NCBI RefSeq assembly: GCF_016722965.1 | Contig: NZ_JAEQNB010000002.1 | Location: forward strand, 1 to 64,000 | Direction: 5' to 3' | Source: Tumebacillus amylolyticus | GTDB lineage: Bacteria > Bacillota > Bacilli > Tumebacillales > Tumebacillaceae | DNA: 64,000 nucleotides | Shown here: piece by piece, positions 1-7,606 of the stretch | How the letters are laid out: each line of letters starts with the position of its first letter | Position numbering within the stretch: position 1 is the first letter of the stretch | Notes under the pieces: model-generated | The model's database searches: none | What the model was told of the DNA's origin: nothing | Seen by the model: the letters and a program-made list of their open reading frames with translations, nothing else | Made by a program: the position numbers and the translations under genes

Positions 1-64
1 GACTTGCATGTATTAGGCACGCCGCCAGCGTTCGTCCTGAGCCAGGATCAAACTCTCAATAAAA
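1..64 (-). rRNA. rrs: 16S ribosomal RNA, 5' end (partial)
   Basis: The reverse complement contains the near-universal start of bacterial 16S rRNA: the 27F primer region (AGAGTTTGATCCTGGCTCAG), then GACGAACGCTGGCGGC and the CCTAATACATGCAAGTC element. Only the first 60 or so bases lie in the window; the gene continues off the left edge. The mature 5' end is placed about nine bases before the AGAGTTTGAT block by analogy with Bacillus. Confidence 0.97.
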
Positions 65-95
65 GTTTGGTTCTGACTCGAATCGATCTTCATCT

Positions 96-122
96 ATCAC
101 TCGTTTAGTTTTCAAGGATCAA
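96..122 (-). promoter_or_regulatory. rRNA leader, boxA-like antitermination region
   Basis: Upstream of the 16S gene, the minus strand carries CCTTGAAAACTAAACGAG. This resembles the CTTTGAAAACT leader motif found before 16S and 23S genes in Bacillus-type rrn operons, linked to boxA antitermination and rRNA processing. The assignment rests on motif recognition only. Confidence 0.6.
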
Positions 123-159
123 TCTCATCACCCGCTTGTCTCTCGCGGCGACAAGAGTT

Positions 160-188
160 ATCTTATCATGCCCATGACACCGCCACAA
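160..188 (-). promoter_or_regulatory. Probable rrn promoter
   Basis: On the minus strand TTGTGG (183-188) and TAAGAT (160-165) are separated by exactly 17 bases, upstream of the 16S leader. The -10 box is imperfect, so other start sites in the same stretch are possible. Confidence 0.4.
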
Positions 189-204
189 CAAGACTTGTCC
201 CCCA

Positions 205-253
205 AACAAAAACAAATTCGCGCGATTCCTCCCAAATCTGAGGATCGCGCGAA
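205..253 (-). terminator. Intrinsic terminator after the DMT transporter
   Basis: A perfect 10-bp stem TTCGCGCGAT/ATCGCGCGAA with an inner CCTC/GAGG extension (217-253) is followed on the minus strand by a T-rich run. It separates the transporter from the rRNA promoter. Confidence 0.85.
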
Positions 254-281
254 GAGAGGTCCTGATTTTGTTTTCATACTC

Positions 282-1172
282 CTATTTTCGACCCAACGAC
301 AGAATCGTCACCGTAAGCAGAATGCAGACAGCACCGACTCCCTCGTAAAAACCAAACGGCACCTTCAACCACACAACCGATGCCAAGACAGCTACCAACG
401 GCTCGATGATCGACAGCAGCGATGCTTCCGTCGACGTCAAATAACGCAGACTATCTACAAATAAATAGAACGCAATCAACGTCCCGAACAAGACCACAAA
501 AACAACCTCTGCGACACTCACCCACGACCAGTGCATCCCCGTGGCATTCCAAGGCTGATTGATCACCGCCAGAGCAATACTGCCGATCACCATCGCCCAA
601 CCTACAATCACAGTTGAATCCCACTTGCGCTGTAGCTCCGACGGATAGATCGTATTAAACGCCAACCCAACCGCCGACAACAAACCCCAAACAACCGCAG
701 CGGTCGAAATCGAGAGGTTATGCCAAGAACCGTTCGTGACCAAAAGCAACGTCCCCACCAGCGCCGTCATCACAGCCAATCCTTCTCGACCGCTCGGCAT
801 CCGGGAGTTCACCCACGCTTGATAGATCACAACCAGCAACGGCGACAAATATTGCAACAACGTAGCCGTCGCCGCATTGCCCTCTTCGATCGCGACAAAG
901 TAGGTATACTGCACCCCAAGCATCCCGATAATCCCAAACACGATCAACCGCACGCGTGATCCAGTATCTTTCCAGACCCCGAGCACTTGTTCCCGTCGCT
1001 CGCCAATCAGAGCAATCAGCAACAAAAGAATCCCGGCCACCAGCATCCGCAAGCAAACCAAGAACTCCGGCGTGAACCCTTCCTCCACGAACAACTTCTG
1101 CGCCACCGTGCCGGACAACCCCCAGAACGCGCCGCCTATCAAAACCATTGCAAACCCTCTCCACCGATTCAA
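282..1172 (-). CDS. DMT/EamA-family membrane transporter
   Basis: Predicted ten-helix drug/metabolite transporter of the EamA family; such proteins export or import small metabolites, but the substrate cannot be told from sequence. The product of 296 residues is nearly all hydrophobic segments with short charged loops, in two EamA-like halves. The first half opens with a GGAFWGLSGTVAQKLF-type helix and the second with a WGLLSAVGLAFNTIYP-type helix. I chose a TTG start at 1172 because GGAGGAGG lies eight bases upstream; a longer frame back to 1238 has no comparable ribosome binding site. It is monocistronic, between the terminator of korAB and its own terminator. Confidence 0.85.
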   Translation of the reverse strand: MNRWRGFAMVLIGGAFWGLSGTVAQKLFVEEGFTPEFLVCLRMLVAGILLLLIALIGERREQVLGVWKDTGSRVRLIVFGIIGMLGVQYTYFVAIEEGNAATATLLQYLSPLLVVIYQAWVNSRMPSGREGLAVMTALVGTLLLVTNGSWHNLSISTAAVVWGLLSAVGLAFNTIYPSELQRKWDSTVIVGWAMVIGSIALAVINQPWNATGMHWSWVSVAEVVFVVLFGTLIAFYLFVDSLRYLTSTEASLLSIIEPLVAVLASVVWLKVPFGFYEGVGAVCILLTVTILSLGRK

Positions 1173-1220
1173 CCAAACTTCCTCCTCCGCGCTATTGTTC
1201 CCTCCTTTTAGAATAATAGA

Positions 1221-1258
1221 AAAAGCTCTTGCACGCACGCGCGTACAAGAGCTTTTTT
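1221..1258 (-). terminator. Intrinsic terminator of the korAB1 operon
   Basis: The stem AAGCTCTTG/CAAGAGCTT is followed on the minus strand by a T run, 15 bases after the korB stop. Confidence 0.85.
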
Positions 1259-1273
1259 CTGCACAATTCAGGC

Positions 1274-2137
1274 TTACTTGAATTGCGCGATCAGTTTGCC
1301 CCAGTTCTCTTGGTCGAGGTTGATGTCAGCCTTGACAACCGGAGTAGACGGGAAGTTGGAGTTTGCTTCGTGGTACGGGAGCTTCTCGGTGCTGTGGTAC
1401 AGCAAGCCGGTGAGGTGCTCGTCGCACTCTTCGATCTTCTTGATCGCAGCGAAACGGTCGGTCTTGTCGTAGGACGGATCTTCGTCTACGTTGACCAAGG
1501 TTTGCTTGTAGAAGTCGTAGGTGTTGACTTTGTTGAAGGTGACGCACGGCGAGTAGATGTTGATCAGCGAGAAGCCTTTGTGCTTCATGCCGCCTTCGAT
1601 CAGCTCGGTCAGTTGCTTGAGGTTACCGGAGTAGCCTTGTGCAACGTAACCGCAACCAGCCATGATCGCCATTTGCAGCGGGTGAACCGGCTCGTCGGTG
1701 GAACCATCCGGAGCGGTCTTGGTCTTGGTCCCTTTGTCAGAGGTCGGGGACGTTTGACCGGTGGTCAGACCGTAGATGTGGTTGTCCATGACGATGTACG
1801 TGATGTCGATGTTACGGCGCAGAGCGTGGATGAAGTGGCCAATCCCGATGCCGTAGCCATCGCCGTCGCCGCCTGCTGCGACAACGGTCAGGTCAGTGTT
1901 GGAGAGCTTCACTGCAGTCGCAACCGGAATGGAGCGGCCATGCAGGGAGTGGAAGCCGTAGGAACCCATGTATTGCGAGATCTTACCCGAGCAACCAACA
2001 CCAGAAACAGTTACCATATCCTCCGGCTCGAGACCGATGTTTGCTGCTGCCTTTTGCAGTGCTGCGAGGACGGTGAAGTCGCCGCAACCCGGGCACCAGT
2101 TCGGTTTTTCCGCACGGAAATCTGCCAATGTTGCCAT
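1274..2137 (-). CDS. korB: 2-oxoacid:ferredoxin oxidoreductase, beta subunit (copy 1)
   Basis: TPP-binding subunit of a KorAB-type 2-oxoacid (probably 2-oxoglutarate):ferredoxin oxidoreductase, which decarboxylates a 2-oxoacid to its acyl-CoA and reduces ferredoxin. Visible features are the N-terminal WCPGCGD Cys pair, the GVGCSG cysteine and a SPCVT cysteine, which together are the expected [4Fe-4S] ligands. The TPP/Mg motif GDGDGYGIG lies near residue 90 and VMDNHIYGLTTGQ follows. At 287 residues it is full length for the family. Its ATG overlaps the korA stop by one base (TAATG), so the two are translationally coupled. A paralogous pair lies at 26.8-29.4 kb. Substrate choice is inferred from the family, not seen. 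Confidence 0.93.
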   Translation of the reverse strand: MATLADFRAEKPNWCPGCGDFTVLAALQKAAANIGLEPEDMVTVSGVGCSGKISQYMGSYGFHSLHGRSIPVATAVKLSNTDLTVVAAGGDGDGYGIGIGHFIHALRRNIDITYIVMDNHIYGLTTGQTSPTSDKGTKTKTAPDGSTDEPVHPLQMAIMAGCGYVAQGYSGNLKQLTELIEGGMKHKGFSLINIYSPCVTFNKVNTYDFYKQTLVNVDEDPSYDKTDRFAAIKKIEECDEHLTGLLYHSTEKLPYHEANSNFPSTPVVKADINLDQENWGKLIAQFK

Positions 2138-3900
2138 TAGAGCGTCACCTCTTTTTTCAAGCTTGCTGCAACGTCCTTCGCTTTGGCCAGAACTTCGCGG
2201 ACCAGAAGCGGGTCGCCGCTGTATTTCAGGAAGGATTCAAACTTCTCGTGACCGCCGACGAATTGCTTCAGCTGTTGAGCCAGCTGACCGGTGGAGTTGA
2301 GTTCGGTTACGAGGATTTTCTTCGCTGCGTTGATGTACGGAGCCACATCAGCAGTCGGGAACGGAAGCACGCGTGCCAGGGACAGATGGCCGACCGAAAC
2401 GCCTTCCTCTACCAGTGCCTCGTATACTTCGCGTTGGATGCCGGAAGTGGAACCGAAGTCCACGAGCAGCAGTTCAGCGTTCTCAGCACCTACGTAGGAA
2501 GCGCCGACGATATCGTCGAAGCCTACGAGTTTCTTCGCACGCTTATCCATTTGCTTGACGCGCAGTTCTGCTTCTTCCATTTCCACGCCGACTTCGTCGG
2601 ATTCGTTACCCATGGCAACGAAACGGCCGTTTTTCATGCCCGGGATGGTACGAACGGAGATGCCGTTCTCTGCGGTCACGTCGAAACGCTTGTACTCGCC
2701 CTTCTCAAGGGAGTCGAGGTATTCTTGGGACGCAAAGTTGCCACGGTTGTTTTGGAGCTTGTCGAAGTCGAGAGATTCGACGGTCCATTTGTTCATCCCC
2801 ATGAACAGGTCGGTTGCGACGATAACCGGGCATTGGTACTTCTCAGCCAGGTTGAACGCTTCCTTGGTGAAGTAGAACACTTCTTCGACGTTGCGCGGGG
2901 TCAGGACGATACGCGGGATTTCACCGTGCGAACCGTACATGATCGTGTACAAGTCGGACTGTTCGGTTTTGGTCGGAAGGCCCGTGGACGGACCTGCACG
3001 CATAACGTCGATGATGACGAGCGGAGTTTCCGAGATCCCGGAGAGACCGAGTGCTTCCATCATCAGAGAGAAGCCCGGACCCGAGGTAGCGGTCAGCGCG
3101 CGCGCACCGGTGTAGTTCGCACCGATTGCCATCATGACGGCTGCGATTTCGTCTTCCGCTTGGACGACAGCGCCGCCCAGTTTCGGGAAGTTTTTGACCA
3201 TTTGGTACATAACTTCGGTTGCCGGAGTGATCGGGTATTGCGACAGGAAGCGAGCGCCGCCTGCGATTGCACCGATCGAAGTCGCTTCGTTACCGGAGAT
3301 GAACAGACGCTCCGGACGCAGAGCCGGACGAGCCGGGAGTTCGATATGGTTGCTGAAGTTGGCTTTGTAGTAGTCGTAGCCCTTTTGCATCGCTTGGATG
3401 TTGGACTCTACGACGTCATCGCCTTTGGAACCGAAACGGTCGGTCAGAACGGAACGGAAGTCGTCCGGGGTCAGGCCGATGATCGCTGCGGTTGCACCGA
3501 TGGAAACCATGTTCTTCATAATCGTAGAACCGGCTTCCTTCGCGATGTCGGTCAACGGAACCGGAACGATGTTGACTTTGTCGTTCTCCGGAACTTCGAC
3601 GTTCTTGATGGAGGTATCGTAAATCAAGAAACCGCCGTCCACGAGTTCGTGGAAGTTGAAGTTGATCGTCTCTTGGTCAAACGCCAGCAGGATGTGCAGG
3701 TCGTCGCCGTGGTGACCTTTGTTCTCGGTGGTAACACGAACTTTACCATTCGTGTGGCCGCCCTTGATCAAGGACATGAAGTGACGATACGTGGAAACAT
3801 AATAGCCGAGACGGAAGAGAGACAGTGCAAAGATATCACCGGTAGACTCGATGCCTTCGCCTTGCGCCCCGCCTACTTTCCAACCAAGGTCTTTACTCAC
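2137..3900 (-). CDS. korA: 2-oxoacid:ferredoxin oxidoreductase, fused gamma-alpha subunit (copy 1)
   Basis: Partner of the downstream beta subunit. The first 190 residues are the gamma domain (WKVGGAQGEGIESTG near the N-terminus, IKGGHTNGKVRV). The rest is the alpha, pyrimidine-binding part, with the hallmark stretches SQYPITPATEVMYQ, QAEDEIAAVMMAIGA, TATSGPGFSLMMEALG and GPSTGLPTKTEQSDL. At 587 residues this is the usual fused length. No ferredoxin-like delta subunit is encoded nearby, so electrons should go to a free ferredoxin. The ATG at 3900 is preceded by AGGGGTG. It is the first gene of a two-gene leftward operon. Confidence 0.93.
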   Translation of the reverse strand: MSKDLGWKVGGAQGEGIESTGDIFALSLFRLGYYVSTYRHFMSLIKGGHTNGKVRVTTENKGHHGDDLHILLAFDQETINFNFHELVDGGFLIYDTSIKNVEVPENDKVNIVPVPLTDIAKEAGSTIMKNMVSIGATAAIIGLTPDDFRSVLTDRFGSKGDDVVESNIQAMQKGYDYYKANFSNHIELPARPALRPERLFISGNEATSIGAIAGGARFLSQYPITPATEVMYQMVKNFPKLGGAVVQAEDEIAAVMMAIGANYTGARALTATSGPGFSLMMEALGLSGISETPLVIIDVMRAGPSTGLPTKTEQSDLYTIMYGSHGEIPRIVLTPRNVEEVFYFTKEAFNLAEKYQCPVIVATDLFMGMNKWTVESLDFDKLQNNRGNFASQEYLDSLEKGEYKRFDVTAENGISVRTIPGMKNGRFVAMGNESDEVGVEMEEAELRVKQMDKRAKKLVGFDDIVGASYVGAENAELLLVDFGSTSGIQREVYEALVEEGVSVGHLSLARVLPFPTADVAPYINAAKKILVTELNSTGQLAQQLKQFVGGHEKFESFLKYSGDPLLVREVLAKAKDVAASLKKEVTL

Positions 3901-3937
3901 TATGGTTCACCCCTATTTCAATAAATGCCTATACCCT

Positions 3938-3966
3938 ATGATACAGTTACATCTCCTCCATTGTAA
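3938..3966 (-). promoter_or_regulatory. Candidate korAB1 promoter
   Basis: On the minus strand TTACAA (3961-3966) and TATCAT (3938-3943) are spaced by exactly 17 bases, upstream of korA. The inverted repeat GTTACA/TGTAAC overlaps the -35 box and the spacer. Confidence 0.5.
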
Positions 3967-3967
3967 C
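3946..3967. repeat. Inverted repeat GTTACA-N10-TGTAAC in the korAB1 promoter
   Basis: Two perfect six-base arms, 10 bases apart, straddle the -35 box and spacer of the proposed korAB1 promoter, a position suited to a repressor operator. I saw no copy in front of the second kor operon. Confidence 0.4.
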
Positions 3968-4019
3968 AGTTCTGGACCAAAAATCTAGAGGGCATCTGCA
4001 TAATTTTCGCGAGAGTTGG

Positions 4020-5036
4020 TTAGACGGTAATGATTCCAACCGCTTTGCGTACCTCTGCAATCGTGCGCTGTGCCGATTCTTTGGCACGTTTTTGACCATC
4101 TGTAAGCACATTTAAAATGAACTGTTCAGTCAGTTTTTCCCGACGCTCACGGAACGGGTTGACGATGTCTTTTATAGATTCTGCTAAGCGTGCCTTGCAT
4201 TGGACACACCCGATCTCGGCACGCACACACTGTGTTTCAAGCTCTGCACGCGTCTGTTCGTCTGTGAAGTACGAGTGCAGATGAAAAATGTTGCAGCCCT
4301 CCACCGTCGGGTGACCGGGTTGGTGTTTGTAGAGGCGTTCCGGGTCGGAGAACGCTTTTTTGATTTTTTTCTCGATCAGGTCTTGCGGGTCGGTCATCGA
4401 GATGTAGGAGTCGGCGGCGTCAGACTTGCTCATCTTTCCCTGCCCGGTGAGCGCCGGAATGCGCACGGCGTTTTTGGTCATCCCTTGGGGTTCGGGGAAG
4501 ATGTTTCCATAGAGCTGGCGGAATTTGCGAACGATCGTGCGCGCCATCTCCAGATGCACCATCTGGTCGTCGCCCACGGGCACGAATTCGCCCTTGTGAA
4601 TGAGAATGTCGGCCGCCATCAGCACCGGGTAGCCGACGAGTCCGTAGTTGACGTTGTCGGGGTGTTTCTTCGCTTTCTCCTTGAAGGTCGGGCAGCGCAG
4701 CAACTCCCCGAGCGGCATCATCATCCCGAGGTACATCGCCAGCTCCGAGACTTCGGCGGCGATGGAGGACTGCGCGTACAGCGCGCATTTTTCCGGATCG
4801 AGACCGGCCGCCAAGTAATTGCCCGCCACGTTCAGCACGTTCTCGCGCAAGTTCGGGTTGCTCGGGTGCGTCGTCAGCGAGTGCAAGTCGGCGATAAAAA
4901 AGTACGCGTCGTACTCCTCTTGGTAGTTCACCAAATCCATCATCGCGCCGTAGTAGTTGCCCAAGTGCAGTTCACCCGTTGAACGGATGCCGGATACCAG
5001 TCGTTTCGAGTTCGTTGTGTTCGCCAATTTAGTCAT
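4020..5036 (-). CDS. trpS: Tryptophan--tRNA ligase
   Basis: Charges tRNA-Trp with tryptophan in the cytosol. Class I synthetase signatures are clear: the HIGH-equivalent HLGN at residues 24-27 (within GIRSTGELHLGNYYGA) and KMSKS at 201-205. The length of 338 residues is typical. I chose the ATG at 5036 because GGAGGG lies six bases upstream; an in-frame GTG at 5060 also has a GGAGG in front and cannot be excluded. The leader carries a T-box element and then a Trp-rich small ORF whose stop overlaps this start by eight bases. Expression is therefore expected to rise when uncharged tRNA-Trp accumulates. Confidence 0.95.
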   Translation of the reverse strand: MTKLANTTNSKRLVSGIRSTGELHLGNYYGAMMDLVNYQEEYDAYFFIADLHSLTTHPSNPNLRENVLNVAGNYLAAGLDPEKCALYAQSSIAAEVSELAMYLGMMMPLGELLRCPTFKEKAKKHPDNVNYGLVGYPVLMAADILIHKGEFVPVGDDQMVHLEMARTIVRKFRQLYGNIFPEPQGMTKNAVRIPALTGQGKMSKSDAADSYISMTDPQDLIEKKIKKAFSDPERLYKHQPGHPTVEGCNIFHLHSYFTDEQTRAELETQCVRAEIGCVQCKARLAESIKDIVNPFRERREKLTEQFILNVLTDGQKRAKESAQRTIAEVRKAVGIITV

Positions 5037-5097
5037 CAGTAACCCTCCAATGTGTTTTTTGTTCACGTCCAAACCTCCACCACCAGCCGTCGCTCAT
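5029..5097 (-). CDS. Trp-rich 22-residue leader ORF upstream of trpS
   Basis: A short ORF starts with ATG at 5097, nine bases after a strong AAAAAAGGAGG, and ends with TAA at 5029-5031, inside the first codons of trpS. Residues 5-7 are three consecutive Trp codons (5077-5085). A fourth Trp codon (5047-5049) forms part of the trpS Shine-Dalgarno. It lies between the T-box terminator and trpS, so it would be translated only on read-through transcripts. The layout recalls the Trp-codon leader peptide of the B. subtilis anti-TRAP operon, which also follows a T-box; that link is inference. Part of the GGTGGTGGAGG stretch could instead be a second Shine-Dalgarno for the GTG start of trpS at 5060. 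Confidence 0.5.
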   Translation of the reverse strand: MSDGWWWRFGREQKTHWRVTDD

Positions 5098-5120
5098 CGC
5101 GACCCACCTCCTTTTTTGGG

Positions 5121-5390
5121 CAACAAAAAACGGGCCTCTCCTCCTGTAAAGGACGAGAGACCCGTGGTGCCACCTTTGTTTGTGCTCAATCGGTACACAA
5201 CTGCTATACCTAGCCCCTTGTATCGGTGGGACGGTCCGCCGGAGCCTACTTTTTTCAAAAAAGAAAAGTTCGGTCCAGTGCTCGGAAGGCCATTCACAAC
5301 GTCGCATGCACCGGCTCGCACCTCCCGCCGGCTCTCTGAAGCATACCTACGCCGCTACTCTTCTTCCTCAAAGCATCGCGGTTTGCAGTT
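5121..5390 (-). promoter_or_regulatory. T-box leader of trpS (tRNA-Trp sensing)
   Basis: The minus strand shows the T-box sequence GGTGGCACCACG (5161-5176 region) in the antiterminator. It overlaps a strong terminator, GGGTCTCTCGTCC paired with GGAGGAGAGGCCC and followed by six T (5122-5163). Upstream Stem I carries the AGAGAGCCGGCGGG/GCGAGCCGG arms and, on the 3' side, GAATGGCCTTCCGAG. The likely specifier codon is UGG at 5290-5292, which fits a tRNA-Trp sensor in front of trpS. Uncharged tRNA should stabilise the antiterminator and switch trpS on. Confidence 0.93.
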
Positions 5391-5400
5391 GTTAACCCCT

Positions 5401-5429
5401 ATCATATTCCTCTTTGCAAAAAATGTCTA
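5401..5429 (-). promoter_or_regulatory. Promoter of the trpS T-box transcript
   Basis: TAGACA (5424-5429) and TATGAT (5401-5406) lie on the minus strand with a 17-base spacer. Transcription should start near 5394, just before Stem I. The -35 box uses the stop codon of the upstream PLP enzyme gene. Confidence 0.7.
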
Positions 5430-6611
5430 TGCCTTCAGCGCTTGGTCGAGGTCGGCGATGATGTCTTCCACATCCTCGATGCCGACCGACAGACGGATCA
5501 GACCGTCGGTGACGCCCGATGCTTCGCGTTCTGCTTTGGGCATAATCGCGTGGGTCATCGACGCCGGGTGTTGGATCAGCGTATGAACGTCTCCGAGGGA
5601 AACGGCCAGATGCGCGAGTTTCACGTTGTTCATGACCGACTTGCCCTTCTCAAACGAACGCACAACAAACGACATCGTACCGCCGAATCCGCTCATCTGG
5701 CGCAGCGCCAGTTCATGTTGCGGGTGCGATTCGAGGCCCGGGTAGTAGACTTCTTCGACTTCCGGATGGCTTTCGAGGAACTTGGCGACGGCGAGGGCGT
5801 TTTTGTTATGCTGTTCCATGCGCAGAGCCAGCGTTTTGACACCGCGGTTGAGCAAGAACGCGTCAAACGGCCCCATGATCGGGCCGTGTTCCTTGAGCGT
5901 GCCGAACAGAGGTTTGATGATATCCGCGTAGCCGACTGCAATTCCTCCGACAACGTCTCCGTGACCGCCGATGTATTTGGTGGCCGAGTGGATGGAAACG
6001 TGAGCCCCGAGGTCGATGGGACGTTGGAAGTACGGCGACATGAAAGTGTTGTCGACGACGACTTTCATCTCGGTGCCCTGGGTCAGTTCGGAGATCGCGG
6101 CGATGTCGGCCATCTTCATCGTCGGGTTCGCCGGCGTTTCCAAGTAGATGACTTTGGTGTTCGGTTGGATCGCAGCTTTCACTTTCTCCACGTCGGAGGT
6201 GTCCACCCAGGTCGTTTCGACGCCGTACTTTTTGAACGTCTTTTCAAAAAGCGCAAACGTCGCGCCGTAGAGCGCATCGGCCGCCACGATGTGGTCGCCC
6301 GCTTTCAAGAGGTGCAGCATGACCGTCGAAATGGCCGCCATGCCGGAACCGAAGCAGAGGCCGGCTTCCGCGTTCTCCAGAGCGGCGATTTTCTCCGCGA
6401 GTGCATCGGTGTTCGGGTTGCCGAGACGGCTGTATTTGTAGCCCGGATCGGTGCCGCCAAATCGTGCGGCGCCTTGGTCTGCATCTTCAAATACGAACGT
6501 GGAAGTCTGGTAGATCGGCATGTTGTGCGAACCGGTGGTCGGGTCGACTTTGTGACCGGCGTGGAGAATGCGCGTGCTGTATCCCAATTTGTTGAAGTCA
6601 TGTTTGCTCAT
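5427..6611 (-). CDS. Cys/Met-metabolism PLP enzyme, methionine gamma-lyase-like
   Basis: PLP enzyme of the trans-sulfuration family (gamma-lyase/gamma-synthase fold), 394 residues. Visible elements are YKYSRLGNPN near residue 59, YGATF at 115-119, the cofactor Asp in VVVDNTF (D188) and the Schiff-base Lys in SATKYIGGHGD (K212). Overall it looks most like methionine gamma-lyase, which splits Met into methanethiol, 2-oxobutyrate and ammonia. However, the Cys that follows Tyr-Gly in classical methionine gamma-lyases is Ala117 here, so cystathionine or homocysteine gamma-lyase activity is equally possible. I chose the ATG at 6611 with GGGAG nine bases upstream. No S-box riboswitch was seen in the 155 bases before it. 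Confidence 0.85.
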   Translation of the reverse strand: MSKHDFNKLGYSTRILHAGHKVDPTTGSHNMPIYQTSTFVFEDADQGAARFGGTDPGYKYSRLGNPNTDALAEKIAALENAEAGLCFGSGMAAISTVMLHLLKAGDHIVAADALYGATFALFEKTFKKYGVETTWVDTSDVEKVKAAIQPNTKVIYLETPANPTMKMADIAAISELTQGTEMKVVVDNTFMSPYFQRPIDLGAHVSIHSATKYIGGHGDVVGGIAVGYADIIKPLFGTLKEHGPIMGPFDAFLLNRGVKTLALRMEQHNKNALAVAKFLESHPEVEEVYYPGLESHPQHELALRQMSGFGGTMSFVVRSFEKGKSVMNNVKLAHLAVSLGDVHTLIQHPASMTHAIMPKAEREASGVTDGLIRLSVGIEDVEDIIADLDQALKA

Positions 6612-6767
6612 CAAAAACAACTCCCTCTCTGTATCGCGTAGAAATAGTGTAACTTACGTGCGACGTTCTCAATCTGCCAATCGAATTTCTGTATAGCGGC
6701 GTCTCGCCTCGGGCACAGTAAGACTGATTTTACGTACTTACAACGCTTCGAGGAGTGACGATCTGCC

Positions 6768-7547
6768 ATGCAACCACGAAGTATAGTGATGGTCGCGCTG
6801 GCGACCTGTTTGCTCTGGTCAACCGCCGGCCATCACATCAGCGAGGCGCAACCGCTTACCCATATGGCGGTCAAACCTCTGGAGTTGCACTCGAGAGCCT
6901 TCCCTGCCCTGAAAGTGCTCCATGCGCAAATGCCGACCGCAAGTGCTTCGGTGAGTCCGGCACCGATCCGACATGATGAGCCGCAGATGGCGCGTCATAC
7001 GATTGCCCAAGGCGACACGCTGTTCGAGATTGCAACTCGGTACAACACCAAAGTGGAGCATATCATGCAGCACAACCCTGAGGTGAATCCCGATAACCTC
7101 AAAGTGGGCGATACGCTGCAAGTTCCGCTCAACACGGTGAAGCACACCAAAACGCGGGAAGAGCTTGGGGACATCGCCGCCAGCGTCACGGTCGCGAGCA
7201 ACGGTGAACCCGTGGGCTACAAACGCAAAATTACTTGCATGCTGACGGCCTACACGAACTCCTATGAATCCACCGGCAAACATCCGGGTGACAAAGGGTA
7301 TGGCATCACCGCCAGCGGTCGAACCGCCAAGGAAGGGATGACGGTAGCCGTCGACCCCGACCTGATCCCTTTGCACAGCGTGGTGTACATTCCGGGGATC
7401 GGCCCCCGCTATGCAGAAGATACCGGAGGTGCAGTGAAGGGTCCGCACATCGACGTGTTTTTCAACGACGATACGACGGCCCGCGACTTTGGAGTCAAGC
7501 AAGCCAATGTTTATATCATAGAAGAAGGGCCCAGGGAGACGCAGTGA
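6768..7547 (+). CDS. Exported LysM-3D domain cell-wall protein
   Basis: Probable secreted peptidoglycan-acting protein of 259 residues. A hydrophobic N-terminal signal (residues 5-20) is followed by a LysM wall-binding repeat (RHTIAQGDTLFEIATRYN through VGDTLQVPL, about residues 76-125). The C-terminal 3D domain, named for its three Asp, runs from MLTAYTN through DTGGAVKGPHIDVFF, a fold shared with lytic transglycosylase MltA and B. subtilis YocH. LysM plus 3D is a common architecture for Bacillota muralytic enzymes. The ATG at 6768 has GAGGAG about 12 bases upstream. It is divergent from the PLP enzyme gene and monocistronic. Confidence 0.9.
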   Translation: MQPRSIVMVALATCLLWSTAGHHISEAQPLTHMAVKPLELHSRAFPALKVLHAQMPTASASVSPAPIRHDEPQMARHTIAQGDTLFEIATRYNTKVEHIMQHNPEVNPDNLKVGDTLQVPLNTVKHTKTREELGDIAASVTVASNGEPVGYKRKITCMLTAYTNSYESTGKHPGDKGYGITASGRTAKEGMTVAVDPDLIPLHSVVYIPGIGPRYAEDTGGAVKGPHIDVFFNDDTTARDFGVKQANVYIIEEGPRETQ

Positions 7548-7562
7548 CTCCCTGGTTTTTTT
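7531..7562 (+). terminator. Terminator overlapping the LysM-3D gene stop
   Basis: The stem CCAGGGAG/CTCCCTGG is followed by seven T. The stop codon (7545-7547) lies inside the hairpin loop, so the 5' arm is coding sequence. Confidence 0.85.
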
Positions 7563-7606
7563 GTGTGTTTGCATTTATCTAGTAATCTTACTATAATGCT
7601 TGGAAT

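Noticed and set aside
2128-3924. 598-codon plus-strand ORF opposite korA1
   Set aside because: It is the antisense shadow of korA and the end of korB; long stop-free antisense frames arise from the GC-rich codon bias. It has no domains and no ribosome binding site.
6612-6767. S-box (SAM-I) riboswitch before the PLP gamma-lyase-like gene
   Set aside because: None of the conserved S-box helices or the following terminator could be found in the 155-base leader.
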